Source of the DNA: CAWFZT01 sp963820415
Lineage (GTDB): Bacteria; Chloroflexota; Anaerolineae; Anaerolineales; Anaerolineaceae
Assembly: GCA_963820415.1 (NCBI GenBank)
Contig: CAWFZT010000006.1
Location: 558,001-622,000 of the forward strand
Direction of reading: 5' to 3'
DNA: 64,000 nt
The notes below the pieces were generated by a model. That model was not told the DNA's origin and made no database searches. It was given only the letters and a program-made list of their open reading frames with translations. Numbering within the stretch: the first letter of the stretch is position 1; every line of letters begins with the position of its first letter. Positions 55,080-63,153 of the stretch are shown here, piece after piece. The translations under genes were made by a program, and so were the position numbers.

Positions 55080-55973
55080 ATGCTGCGTGAGACATCTAAC
55101 CCTGACCGGCCGACATTCTGGAAACGCCTGGCTGCCAGCCTGCGCTGGACGCGCGCCAGCTATACTCTGATGAGTGTTTTTGTCGTTGTGATTCTGCTCA
55201 TCGTCATTGTGTGGTATCCGATGGTGCAGGATTACGCCAGTTCCTTCGACCTGCACTATTCCATCTGGGTGCAGATCGATTGGCTGCTGCTGGGCATCTT
55301 TGCCGTCATGTCTATGTTGATCATGGCCGGACCTAACCTGAAGACCGACGCCTGGATCGTGCTGGTGGGCATGTGCGGCGGATTGGCTATTGAAACCTGG
55401 GGCACACACACCCGCTTGTGGAGTTACTTCACCTTCGAACGACCGCCTCTGTGGATCATTCCCGCCTGGCCGATTGCCAGCCTGTCTATCGACCGCCTGG
55501 TGCGTATGCTGCAGGTGCTGGCAGCTCCCCTACCTGCGCGCCTTTATAACAGGCTGTACTGGATCATTTTCCCAGGTTTCTTCGTTTTCATGCTGTACTT
55601 TGTCTGGCCGGCGTTGGACAAGCCGTTCACCTGGATGGCGCTGCTGGGTTGCGCCGTGCTCGTCCTGGCACCTACCGACCACCGCATGGCGGTGCTGATT
55701 TTCCTGGCTGGCACGGGCCTGGGGTATTTCCTGGAACGCTGGGGCACCACGCGCCAGTGCTGGACGTATTACACCCATCAGACACCACCCCTGTTCGCCG
55801 TGTTTGCGCACGGTCTGGCGGCGGTGGCGTTCTGGCGGGTAGGGAAGGCTCTTAAATCACTGAGGAAGATGAGGGGGATGAACACACAGATGAGAATACC
55901 GAGGAATGTGCTTGGCTCAATGCGAAAATGTATCAAAGTTTGGAAAAGTATGTCTCAGGAAAGGGGAAGATAG
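55080..55973 (+). CDS. Polytopic membrane protein of unknown function
   Basis: 297 residues with about seven predicted transmembrane helices (LMSVFVVVILLIVIVWYPM, IDWLLLGIFAVMSMLIM, LVGMCGGLAIETWG, LYWIIFPGFFVFMLYFV, LLGCAVLVLAP, AVLIFLAGTGLGYFLE, LFAVFAHGLAAVAFW). WSYFTFERPPLWIIPAWP and the ETWG and ERWGTTRQ repeats suggest internal duplication. The last ~40 residues are basic and may be a read-through of non-coding DNA. I do not recognise the family. Confidence 0.6.
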   Translation: MLRETSNPDRPTFWKRLAASLRWTRASYTLMSVFVVVILLIVIVWYPMVQDYASSFDLHYSIWVQIDWLLLGIFAVMSMLIMAGPNLKTDAWIVLVGMCGGLAIETWGTHTRLWSYFTFERPPLWIIPAWPIASLSIDRLVRMLQVLAAPLPARLYNRLYWIIFPGFFVFMLYFVWPALDKPFTWMALLGCAVLVLAPTDHRMAVLIFLAGTGLGYFLERWGTTRQCWTYYTHQTPPLFAVFAHGLAAVAFWRVGKALKSLRKMRGMNTQMRIPRNVLGSMRKCIKVWKSMSQERGR

Positions 55974-55974
55974 A

Positions 55975-56385
55975 GTGGCTAATTCTGAAAGTAATGCCAG
56001 TAACCGTTCCTATGTAAAACCAGAATATTCTCTTTCGGATATCACGGCCAGAATTATTGCCGCGGCCTTGGAGGTTCATACCAACTCGGGGCCTGGCTTT
56101 GAGGAGAAATTTTATCAAAGGGCATTGGAACTTGAATTGCCTCATCACAACCTGACCGGGGCGCGCGAAGTTGAAATTGCGGTGAATTACAAAGGGTACA
56201 GGTTGGGACATAAACGAGTAGATTTTGTTATCGAAGAGGTAATGGTAGAAATGAAGGCAAAAGCCGCTCTAGAAGACGTGGATTTTGTCCAGGCGCTTTC
56301 ATATTTGAAAGCATCTGGGAATAAAGTAGGGTTATTGATCAATTTCGGTGGAAGACGTCTTGAAGTAAAACGGTTGGCTAACTAA
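55975..56385 (+). CDS. GxxExxY family protein
   Basis: About 136 residues from a GTG at 55975 (AAGGGGAAG upstream), starting just after the previous stop. The name-giving motif is GFEEKFYQRAL, followed by VEIAVNYKGYRLGHKRVDFV and VEMKAKAALEDVDFVQALSYLK, a PD-(D/E)xK-like nuclease-fold arrangement by family annotation. The function in bacteria is not known. AT content is higher than in its neighbours. Confidence 0.85.
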   Translation: MANSESNASNRSYVKPEYSLSDITARIIAAALEVHTNSGPGFEEKFYQRALELELPHHNLTGAREVEIAVNYKGYRLGHKRVDFVIEEVMVEMKAKAALEDVDFVQALSYLKASGNKVGLLINFGGRRLEVKRLAN

Positions 56386-56435
56386 ATCGCCTCCTCTTGT
56401 TTTTTTTCAGTGTTTTCATTACACTCATCTTATCA

Positions 56436-59400
56436 GTGATTCACCTGCGCGCTCACTCCTGCTACTCATTTCTGGAAGCCCTGCCCACACCGGGACAGTT
56501 GGCGCAGGCAGGGCGCGACGCGGGCATGCCAGCCCTGGCGCTGACTGACCATCTCAGCCTGGCCGGGGCGGTCGAGTTTTACCTGGACTGCCAGCAGGCT
56601 GGCGTGCAGCCTGTGCTTGGCCTGGAAATCGCCCTGGGGCTGCCCTACCATCTGTCCGGGATGTCAGGTCCCGCCAGCCAGGGACAACTGGCGCTCCTGG
56701 CGACCGACCTGTCTGGCTGGCGCAGCCTGTGCAGCCTGGTCAGCGTTCTGCTGGGCGATCCGGACAAGAACCCGGGTGGAGTTTGCTCGCTCAGCCTGCT
56801 TGACCAGCATTCCACCGGCCTGCTCTGCCTGACCGGTGGGCGTCAAAGCCTGCCTGCCCAGATGGTTGAATTGGGACAGAGTGAACGGGCAGCTAACCTG
56901 CTCGGCAGCCTGGAAGAAATTTTCCCCGGCCGCCTGTACGTTGAGCTGCAGCGCCATTCCGAAGTCGACCAGGGTATTTCCGTGTCCCTGGCTGAGTTGG
57001 CGCATGCCGCCCATCTGCCCATCGTCGCCACCCATAGCATCTATTACTTGACCCCCAGCCAGGCCGATCTGCAACGCACCCTGGCGGCCATCCGCCTGGT
57101 GACGCCCCTGAGCAGCTTGCCGGGCAGGGCGGCTGCCCCACCGTCCGCCAGCTTCCTCGACCAGCAAAAATTGACGGCGCTGTTCAGCGACCTGCCGGAA
57201 GCCTTGCGGGCCAGTGAAGAGATCGCCTCTCGCTGCCGCCTTGAGTTGCCCCTGGGCAAAGCCAAATTTCCCCAGGTACCCTTGCCGCCGGGCAAGACGG
57301 CCATCCAGGTGCTGCGCCAGAAAGCCGAAACCGGGGCGCGGCGCCTGTACGGAGAGATCACGCCGGATATCCAGGCGCGCCTCGATCACGAGCTGAGCAC
57401 CATCGGCGAGCGTGGCTACGAGGCCATCTTCCTGATCATGGAAGAGATTATCCAGTATGCTCACGCCATTGACGTGCCGGTATCCTCACGCGGCTCGGCC
57501 GCCTCCTCCCTGGTAGCGCATTGCCTGGGTATTACCAGCCCCGAACCACTGCGCCTGAACCTGTACTTCGAGCGTTTTCTCAACCCGGCGCGCAGCACTC
57601 CGCCCGATATCGACACCGACCTGGATTCGCGCCGGCGCGACCTGGTCATCCAGCACGTGTTCGACACCTACGGGCGTGAGCGGGTGGCCATGGTCGGCAC
57701 GGTCAACCGCTTTCGCCCGCGCTCGGCCCTGGGTGACGTCGCCAAAGCGCACGGCCTGCCGCCGGACGAAGTGCACCGGCTGACGGCTGCCCTGCCATAT
57801 TTCTTTCGCCCCGGCCAGGATGAAGACGATCCCATCTTGCAGAATCCATACGGCGAGCTGATGGCGCAGTATTCCGATCAACGCCACCAACTCATCTTCC
57901 AGCAAGCGATCGGGTTGATCGGCCTGCCGCGCCACCTGTCTGTGCATGCCGGCGGCGTGGTGATCACCCCAGGAGCCCTGACCGACCTGGTGCCGGTACA
58001 GCCATCCGGGGCCAAGGGCGTTACGATCACCCAGTTCGACCTGGAGCCGCTCGAACGTATGGGCCTGGTCAAGATTGACCTGCTCGGCATCCGCGGTTTG
58101 ACCGTGTTGGGCGATGTGGCGGACGCGGTACGTTCCTGGCGGCAAACCGAGTATCGTACAAGCCTGGACGTGCTCGAATCGATCCCGCTGGATGACACCC
58201 TTACCTCAGAACTGGTCGGCCGCTGCGCTACCATCGGATGCTTCCAGATCGAGAGCCCCGGCATGCGCGCCACCCTGCACGACATTAACGCCCACACCGT
58301 GGACGATGTGATGGCCGCCTTGGCGCTCTACCGCCCTGGCCCGCTCAAAGGAGGGCTTAGGGATGCTTACGTCCGCCGGCATAAAGGCGAGGAGCCGGTG
58401 GTGCACCTCCATCCAGCCCTGGCGCCGCTGCTTGAGGATACCTTCGGGGTAATCCTTTACCAGGAACAGGTGTTGCGTATTGCCCACGGTCTGGCGGGGA
58501 TGAGCCTGGAGGAATCGGATTTGCTCCGCCGCGCCATGTCCCATTTTGATCCCGGTAAACAGATGGAAACGCTCAAGCAACACTTCATCGCCGGGGCGCT
58601 GGAAAAGACCGGCGTGCCAGAAGAGGTCAGCGCCCGGGTGTGGGAGATGATGGCAGCCTTTTCCGGCTACGGATTCCCCAAGGCGCACGCCGCCTCCTAT
58701 TCGCTGGTGGCATGGCGCTCGGCCTGGTGCAAGGCGCACTTTCCGGCCGAGTTCATGGCAGCGGTATTGGCTAACTGGGGCGGGTATTATTCCCAACGGG
58801 TTTATTTGAGTGAGGCCCGCCGAATGGGGCTGCCTGTCCGTCCACCCCACATCAACCATTCTAAGCGCGAGTTCAGCACCTCCTATCCGGACGGTAACCC
58901 GGTTCTTTACATGGGCCTCGACCAGGTGCGCGACCTGACCCGGCGCACACAGGAAGCCACCCTGCGCCAGAGGCCCTTCACCTCGCTGGCTGATTTCCTG
59001 GCGCGTGCCAATCCGCGCCAGCAGGAGGCAGCCAACCTTATCCGCTGCGGTGCACTGGAAGGCCTGGGAACTATCCCAGACCTGCTCCGCCAGGTTGAAT
59101 CAGGCGGCTGGAAACCTGGCCAGCTTTCTCTGTTCGATTTCGTCGACACCAACCTGGAAGACTGGCCTTTGAGCGATAAAGTTGCTGCCCAGGAAGAGCT
59201 GTTGGGGATCAGCGTGGATGCCCACCCCCTGGAGCTGGTAGCGGACCGCATCGCCGGAGCCGGTGCGATCAGTACCCTGGAGGCGACCGAGCGAGTAGGC
59301 AGCCGGGTGCGCGTGGCGGGCATGCGTTTGAGCGGGCGGCGCAGCCGTACAGGCCAGGGCGAGATGATGGCTTTTCTCACCCTGGAAGACCTGGAAGGTA

Positions 59401-59549
59401 TGCTGGACGTGGTCATCTTTCCGGAGGCTTACCGGCGCTCGCGGTCAGCCCTATCCGGTCCAGGGCCATACCTGGTAGAAGGCACCATGGTGGTGGATCC
59501 GGCACGCGCCGAGCCGCTGCTGCACGCCGAGCGGGTGGATAGGCTGTAG
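56436..59549 (+). CDS. dnaE: DNA polymerase III alpha-subunit family protein, short form
   Basis: About 1037 residues from a GTG at 56436, without a clear ribosome-binding site. PHP domain: IHLRAHSCYSFLEALPTPGQ and ALALTDHLSLAGAVEF. The palm carries PDIDTDLDSRRRDLVIQHVF with two catalytic Asp and KIDLLGIRGLTVLGD with the third; RGSAASSLVAHCLGIT and VHAGGVVITP also fit. It ends with an OB fold (MMAFLTLEDLEGMLDVVIFP) and lacks the longer C-terminus of replicative DnaE1. This size fits DnaE2/ImuC-type translesion polymerases, but no imuB gene is adjacent, so a main replicative role cannot be excluded. Confidence 0.88.
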   Translation: MIHLRAHSCYSFLEALPTPGQLAQAGRDAGMPALALTDHLSLAGAVEFYLDCQQAGVQPVLGLEIALGLPYHLSGMSGPASQGQLALLATDLSGWRSLCSLVSVLLGDPDKNPGGVCSLSLLDQHSTGLLCLTGGRQSLPAQMVELGQSERAANLLGSLEEIFPGRLYVELQRHSEVDQGISVSLAELAHAAHLPIVATHSIYYLTPSQADLQRTLAAIRLVTPLSSLPGRAAAPPSASFLDQQKLTALFSDLPEALRASEEIASRCRLELPLGKAKFPQVPLPPGKTAIQVLRQKAETGARRLYGEITPDIQARLDHELSTIGERGYEAIFLIMEEIIQYAHAIDVPVSSRGSAASSLVAHCLGITSPEPLRLNLYFERFLNPARSTPPDIDTDLDSRRRDLVIQHVFDTYGRERVAMVGTVNRFRPRSALGDVAKAHGLPPDEVHRLTAALPYFFRPGQDEDDPILQNPYGELMAQYSDQRHQLIFQQAIGLIGLPRHLSVHAGGVVITPGALTDLVPVQPSGAKGVTITQFDLEPLERMGLVKIDLLGIRGLTVLGDVADAVRSWRQTEYRTSLDVLESIPLDDTLTSELVGRCATIGCFQIESPGMRATLHDINAHTVDDVMAALALYRPGPLKGGLRDAYVRRHKGEEPVVHLHPALAPLLEDTFGVILYQEQVLRIAHGLAGMSLEESDLLRRAMSHFDPGKQMETLKQHFIAGALEKTGVPEEVSARVWEMMAAFSGYGFPKAHAASYSLVAWRSAWCKAHFPAEFMAAVLANWGGYYSQRVYLSEARRMGLPVRPPHINHSKREFSTSYPDGNPVLYMGLDQVRDLTRRTQEATLRQRPFTSLADFLARANPRQQEAANLIRCGALEGLGTIPDLLRQVESGGWKPGQLSLFDFVDTNLEDWPLSDKVAAQEELLGISVDAHPLELVADRIAGAGAISTLEATERVGSRVRVAGMRLSGRRSRTGQGEMMAFLTLEDLEGMLDVVIFPEAYRRSRSALSGPGPYLVEGTMVVDPARAEPLLHAERVDRL

Positions 59550-59616
59550 TAAAAAAATCGGGCCTTACCACTATTTTTTGGGTGTGAGTCTCACGCATTG
59601 ATGTACAATATTAATA

Positions 59617-60705
59617 GTGACCGATCTGATTCCCTACTTTTCACTTCCGGATGAATGGGCTAACAAGGCACACTGCCCTGTGTGCAACGCCTCACCCTTG
59701 AGGGTGGTGCATCAGCCTGACATCCCGGACCAGATGACATGTCCATGCTGCCATTCATTCTTCGAGATCGAAGAAAAAGGGGCAAGCATGCATTTCACCG
59801 CCTTGCCGGGCATTTTAACCGGTTCGCTGATCGGGCGGTGGGTTACCAATGCTCAGGTGAAGCAATCCGTGCAGACAGTCGTCGCACGGCAAGCCGCCAA
59901 AAAAAAGGCCGCCAGCGCGCTGGCGCAGCCACCCGCATCGAAAGTCTTTCTCTCGCCAGAGCCATCTCCTTTTACCGAAGATATAGTAAAGATGATTATA
60001 CCGGTGCCACACATTGAGCAGCAGGTTCAAGAGCAGCCCGAGCTAATAGTAGCGCCCCCGGTCCTGCCCACGCCGATTTTCCAACTGCCCGACCCGGAGG
60101 TCAAGGACATGCGCACCCGCGCCAGGGACCTGTACACCTTGGGTAATCGACCTGACCAGATCAAGGCTATCCTTTCCCAGGACGCCAGCCTGGACACAGC
60201 CGAAATCCAGGCCGTGTTGGATAACTTATCTGGCGAGGACGAAACTAAGCAGCGCCGCCAGCGTGCCTGGATGTGGGTATCAATCGGCGCCGGGCTGTTC
60301 ATCTTGATCCTGTGCATCGGGATTGCCCTGACGTGGCAGACTATGTTAGGCATATTGCCAGGCGGGGCCGGAATGAACATCATTGCTACGATAACGGCCA
60401 ATAAAACGGTTGTCCCGTTGATGGCCACTCCCATCGTGGTGCAAGAAAAGGATAACGGTGCAGCCCGGCCTGCCTGTCCTCAGACCAAAGAACAGGCATC
60501 GGCCTTGTTCGGCAGCCCGGCGGATAGCTGGTATGCAGATACCCAAGACGGGAGCTGGTTCCTGGTGACGCGAACGCCGGTTACCGTGCAAGTACCTGTC
60601 GGAATGAACGCCATCCTGGTTAACATTGGCGGTGGGGTGGTCGATACCGTGCCAGGGCCGGCCTCTATTACTAACGCGACATCTCTTTCGATTTTATGCC
60701 GTTAG
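59617..60705 (+). CDS. Zinc-ribbon membrane protein with cytosolic Cys motifs
   Basis: 362 residues from a GTG at 59617; a TACAAT box at 59604-59609 ends 7 nt upstream, so probably leaderless. Two C-x2-C pairs (CPVC near residue 20, CPCC near residue 42) form a zinc ribbon. A long, Pro/Gln-rich segment precedes one transmembrane helix (WVSIGAGLFILILCIGIAL) and an extracytoplasmic beta domain (PVTVQVPVGMNAILV). First gene of a three-gene zinc-ribbon membrane operon. Confidence 0.72.
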   Translation: MTDLIPYFSLPDEWANKAHCPVCNASPLRVVHQPDIPDQMTCPCCHSFFEIEEKGASMHFTALPGILTGSLIGRWVTNAQVKQSVQTVVARQAAKKKAASALAQPPASKVFLSPEPSPFTEDIVKMIIPVPHIEQQVQEQPELIVAPPVLPTPIFQLPDPEVKDMRTRARDLYTLGNRPDQIKAILSQDASLDTAEIQAVLDNLSGEDETKQRRQRAWMWVSIGAGLFILILCIGIALTWQTMLGILPGGAGMNIIATITANKTVVPLMATPIVVQEKDNGAARPACPQTKEQASALFGSPADSWYADTQDGSWFLVTRTPVTVQVPVGMNAILVNIGGGVVDTVPGPASITNATSLSILCR

Positions 60706-60741
60706 ATGACAACTGATCCTATCATCTTGCTGGAGGGGTAA

Positions 60742-62037
60742 ATGCTCGACCATCCCAAACTTGCCGGCTGGCAGCCACCATCTAATTACCAGCCGGTACC
60801 TTCGTCTCTGGAAGGAATCACTGTTTTCGCCCCGCCTCCTGCCAACCTGGTGGTTGAAGAGCCCACCACATATAAATGCCCCAACTGCGGCGCCGCCACT
60901 AAATACGATATCGCTGCCGGCGGGGTAGCCTGCGAACACTGCGGTTACACCGCCCCGGCCCAGGCTCAAAAGGTTGGCGTGCAGGCGCAGCGTTCCGAGT
61001 TCACCCTGGAAACACTCAGCCAGGCAGAAAAGGGCTGGGGCCTCGACCGGCGTGTCCTGCACTGCGATTCCTGTGGGGCTGAACTGGCCATCGCCGAAGG
61101 CGCCCTGACTGCCACCTGCCCATTCTGCGCTTCCAACCGGGTCAACTTGCGCCAGGCGCCCTCGGAAAACCTGCGCCCGCGCTTCGTGATCCCATTCAAG
61201 ATCACTCCCGAGATCGTGCGCCAGCGCGCTCGCCAGTGGCTGGGGAAGGGTTGGTTCCACCCCAGCGGTCTGGCTGACTCATCGGCCATCGATCGCTTCA
61301 GCGGTGTATACCTGTCTTTCTGGACGTTCGACGCCAACATCGGCTCCGACTGGAACGCCGAGGTGGGCTACGAGCGCGAGGAGCGCCACTACGATGCTTC
61401 GGCCAAAGAATGGCGCACACGCACGGTGATCGATTGGCGCTGGGAAAGGGGCCACGTGGTCACGCGGGTGAACAACCTGCTGGTAGCCGGCACCGCCCGG
61501 TTGAGCCACCTGATCCTCGAAAAGGTGTATCCCTTCAACTTGAACGACCTGGTCACCTACTCGCCAGATTTCCTGGCGGGCTGGCAGGCATTGACCTATG
61601 ATATCACCTTGCCCAAAGCCTGGGAGGCGGGTAAAGCCATCATGCGTGAAAAAGCCAAATCAGCCTGCTACGCTGATATCCCCACCAACCATGTCCGTAA
61701 CTTCAGTATGAGCGCCGATTTTTCGGATGAGGCCTGGCGCTACGTGCTCCTGCCGGTATACGTGGCAGCTTACCTGTTTGAAGGCAAGACCTACCAGGTG
61801 ATGGTCAACGGGCAGACCGGCACGGTCGCCGGGCAAAAGCCGGTAGCCTGGTGGAAGGTCTGGCTGGCCATAGGCCTGCTGCTTGCCCCGGGCTTGCTGC
61901 TGGGCCTGGTCGGCCTGATCCTCACTGCAGCCGGTGTCGGCATAGTGCTGCTGGGGGTGGCTTTTATCCTGCTGATTATTGGGATGATTCTCTCGATTAT
62001 TATTTACCGTCATGCCGTGGCTTCGGAGGCTGCCTGA
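60742..62037 (+). CDS. YdjG-like zinc-ribbon integral membrane protein
   Basis: 431 residues. Two zinc ribbons near the N-terminus: CPNCGAATKYDIAAGGVACEHC and CDSCGAEL...CPFC. The middle (RPRFVIPFKITPEIV, VYLSFWTFDANIGSDW, ERGHVVTRVNNLLVAG, RYVLLPVYVAAYLFEGKTY, VMVNGQTGTVAG) matches the YdjG/TFIIB-zinc-ribbon family, with two or three C-terminal transmembrane helices. In Bacillus, YdjG is found with the SPFH protein YdjI and linked to membrane stress, which makes a membrane-associated role plausible here. Stop overlaps the next ATG (TGATG). Confidence 0.8.
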   Translation: MLDHPKLAGWQPPSNYQPVPSSLEGITVFAPPPANLVVEEPTTYKCPNCGAATKYDIAAGGVACEHCGYTAPAQAQKVGVQAQRSEFTLETLSQAEKGWGLDRRVLHCDSCGAELAIAEGALTATCPFCASNRVNLRQAPSENLRPRFVIPFKITPEIVRQRARQWLGKGWFHPSGLADSSAIDRFSGVYLSFWTFDANIGSDWNAEVGYEREERHYDASAKEWRTRTVIDWRWERGHVVTRVNNLLVAGTARLSHLILEKVYPFNLNDLVTYSPDFLAGWQALTYDITLPKAWEAGKAIMREKAKSACYADIPTNHVRNFSMSADFSDEAWRYVLLPVYVAAYLFEGKTYQVMVNGQTGTVAGQKPVAWWKVWLAIGLLLAPGLLLGLVGLILTAAGVGIVLLGVAFILLIIGMILSIIIYRHAVASEAA

Positions 62038-63134
62038 TGCTCACACCTGATCTTCCTACCACTCAGATTAGCGATTCGGTTGAGCAGCTTTGGGGACTTG
62101 CCCTGCAGGTAGCCGGCTGCCGCCAATGCGGACAGGCCTTTCTGGTGGAGACCGTCCGCCTGGGACAGCCCTGCCCGAACTGCGCCTGTGGCAAACTGGA
62201 AAGCCAGCCGGCGCGCCTGACTAGCCAGCCTCCTGAACTGGTGGTGCCATTTGCTAAAACGCAGGCCGATGTGCGGGCAGTGCTGGAGAATTTTGTCAGG
62301 GGGGTCTGGCTGGCGCCGGATGATTTTAACACTGAGACGCTTCTGCGCCGGGCCGTGCCGGTCTTCTGGCCGATGTGGCTGGTGGATGCGGACGTCGTCG
62401 GTATCTGGCAGGCTGAAGCCGGGTTTGACTACCAGGTGAAAAGTTCGCAGGAGTCGTACAGTAACAGCGGCTGGCGCTCACGCGATGTGATCGAAACCCG
62501 CCAGCGTTGGCAACCCCGCGCCGGTCAAATTCTCCGTCATTATGATAACGTATGCGTCCCTGCCGCCAGCGATCACGCCCGCCTGGTCAAGCTGGTCGGC
62601 GACTACCACCTGGACAAGGCCGCCACGTATGACAAAGCCAGGGTCAGCCACTCGGTCATGCACTTGCCCGACCTGCCGCCGCACAGCGCCTGGCCCCAGG
62701 CGCAGGTTGGCTTAAACCACGCCGCCGAGCAAGAATGCCTCAAGGCGGCGGCAGCTCAGCATATTCGCAATTATTCGGTAAAGGCCGATTATGAAGGCCT
62801 GAACTGGACGCAGATGCTGCTGCCTCTGGTAGTGTCTTACTATACCGATGACGATGGCAAAAACCACCCGGTGTATATTAACGGGCAAAGCGGAATGATT
62901 GGTGGGTTGCGCATGGCTTCCCAACGTAAAGGCTGGCGGTGGGCCGGCATCCTGGCCGGCATCGCGGTTGTCTTACTGCTTATGGGATTGCTGCTTTCTG
63001 TGGTCGGCTTGATTCCGGTGGGCGGGTTCCTGATCTTTGTGGCTATCCTGGTCGGGATGGCTGCCCTGGTTCCAGCAGTGTGGCCCTGGCAGTGGAACCG
63101 CCGGCAACAGCCTGAAAGAATTGTAAGCCATTAG
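62037..63134 (+). CDS. Second YdjG-like zinc-ribbon membrane protein (tandem paralogue)
   Basis: 365 residues, overlapping the previous gene by one base. One zinc ribbon (CRQCGQAF...CPNCACG) and the same core as its neighbour: LVVPFAKTQADVRAVLENFV, PVFWPMWLVDADVVGIW, QMLLPLVVSYYTDDDGKN, PVYINGQSGMIGG; two C-terminal helices (WAGILAGIAVVLLLMGLLL, GGFLIFVAILVGMAALV). The two proteins probably form a heteromeric membrane complex, an inference from the tandem arrangement. Confidence 0.78.
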   Translation: MLTPDLPTTQISDSVEQLWGLALQVAGCRQCGQAFLVETVRLGQPCPNCACGKLESQPARLTSQPPELVVPFAKTQADVRAVLENFVRGVWLAPDDFNTETLLRRAVPVFWPMWLVDADVVGIWQAEAGFDYQVKSSQESYSNSGWRSRDVIETRQRWQPRAGQILRHYDNVCVPAASDHARLVKLVGDYHLDKAATYDKARVSHSVMHLPDLPPHSAWPQAQVGLNHAAEQECLKAAAAQHIRNYSVKADYEGLNWTQMLLPLVVSYYTDDDGKNHPVYINGQSGMIGGLRMASQRKGWRWAGILAGIAVVLLLMGLLLSVVGLIPVGGFLIFVAILVGMAALVPAVWPWQWNRRQQPERIVSH

Positions 63135-63153
63135 CTTAATGGAGAGGCCTCGA

